Assembly: GCA_023387695.1 (NCBI GenBank)
Contig: JAEWHT010000263.1
Span: forward strand, 1-5,411
From: Pseudomonadota bacterium
GTDB taxonomy: Bacteria > Pseudomonadota > Alphaproteobacteria > Rhizobiales > Xanthobacteraceae
Length of the DNA stretch: 5,411 bases
Direction: 5' to 3'
Shown in pieces: positions 5,371 through 5,411 of the stretch; position 1 is the stretch's first letter, and the number at the start of each line of letters is the position of its first letter. The notes beneath the pieces were generated by a model. That model was not told where the DNA came from. It did no database searches and saw nothing but the letters and a program-made list of their open reading frames with translations. A program made the position numbers and the translations under genes.

Positions 5371-5411
5371 TGTCGTCCCGGACAAGCGAAGCGCAGTTCC
5401 GGGACCATACG
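5371..5411. repeat. Palindromic intergenic repeat of the Bradyrhizobium type, running to the window edge
   Basis: Arms GTCCCGGA (5375-5382) and TCCGGGAC (5398-5405) form a perfect 8-bp stem around a 15-nt centre, which itself has a GCG-AAG-CGC mini-hairpin (5386-5394). The wording 'gtcgtcccggacaagcg...gcgcag.tccgggacc' is one I associate with a high-copy dispersed element in intergenic DNA of Bradyrhizobium and relatives, similar in style to REP sequences. Only one copy is in the window, so repetition is from memory. The stretch 5330-5370 before it shows no gene or other signal. Confidence 0.6.

Overview
The window reads as an ordinary chromosomal stretch of a high-GC alphaproteobacterium, most likely Bradyrhizobium or a close relative such as Rhodopseudomonas or Nitrobacter. 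The grounds are the GC-rich codon third positions, the gene order (xerD and a small ORF, divergent from aroK-aroB-CBS transporter, then bolA and a C-terminal J-domain gene), and a palindromic intergenic repeat at the right edge of a type I associate with Bradyrhizobium genomes. The genus is inferred from gene order and remembered protein likeness, not from a database search.

Left part (1-1026, minus strand): a 5'-complete xerD, cut off by the window edge before its catalytic tyrosine, preceded by a 48-residue single-pass membrane protein gene. The two are 17 bp apart and probably cotranscribed. A 170-bp intergenic region (1027-1196) separates them from the divergent aro genes and holds a compact hairpin close to aroK.

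Middle (1197-4302, plus strand): aroK (shikimate kinase) overlaps aroB (3-dehydroquinate synthase) by 4 bp, and a CNNM/CorC-type membrane protein with paired CBS domains follows after 29 bp. The first two catalyse steps 5 and 2 of the shikimate pathway; the third is probably an ion-transport or membrane-homeostasis protein that shares the transcript rather than the pathway. A stem-loop at 4309-4327 separates this operon from the convergent bolA and contains the bolA stop codon in its loop.

Right part (4316-5411): bolA (minus) and a J-domain co-chaperone gene (plus) diverge from a 96-bp AT-richer region holding a small palindrome with a -35-like hexamer on each strand. The J-domain protein carries its HPD motif at the C-terminus and a possible Cys/His metal site near the N-terminus. 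After it comes about 80 bp of non-coding DNA ending in the palindromic repeat. In related genomes the next gene is often cobS, but it is not in this window.

I found no CRISPR array, tRNA, rRNA, insertion sequence, phage gene or defence system. The points of interest are small ones: the short membrane ORF, the two-part J-domain protein, the stop codons sitting in hairpin loops, and the bolA/J-domain intergenic region.
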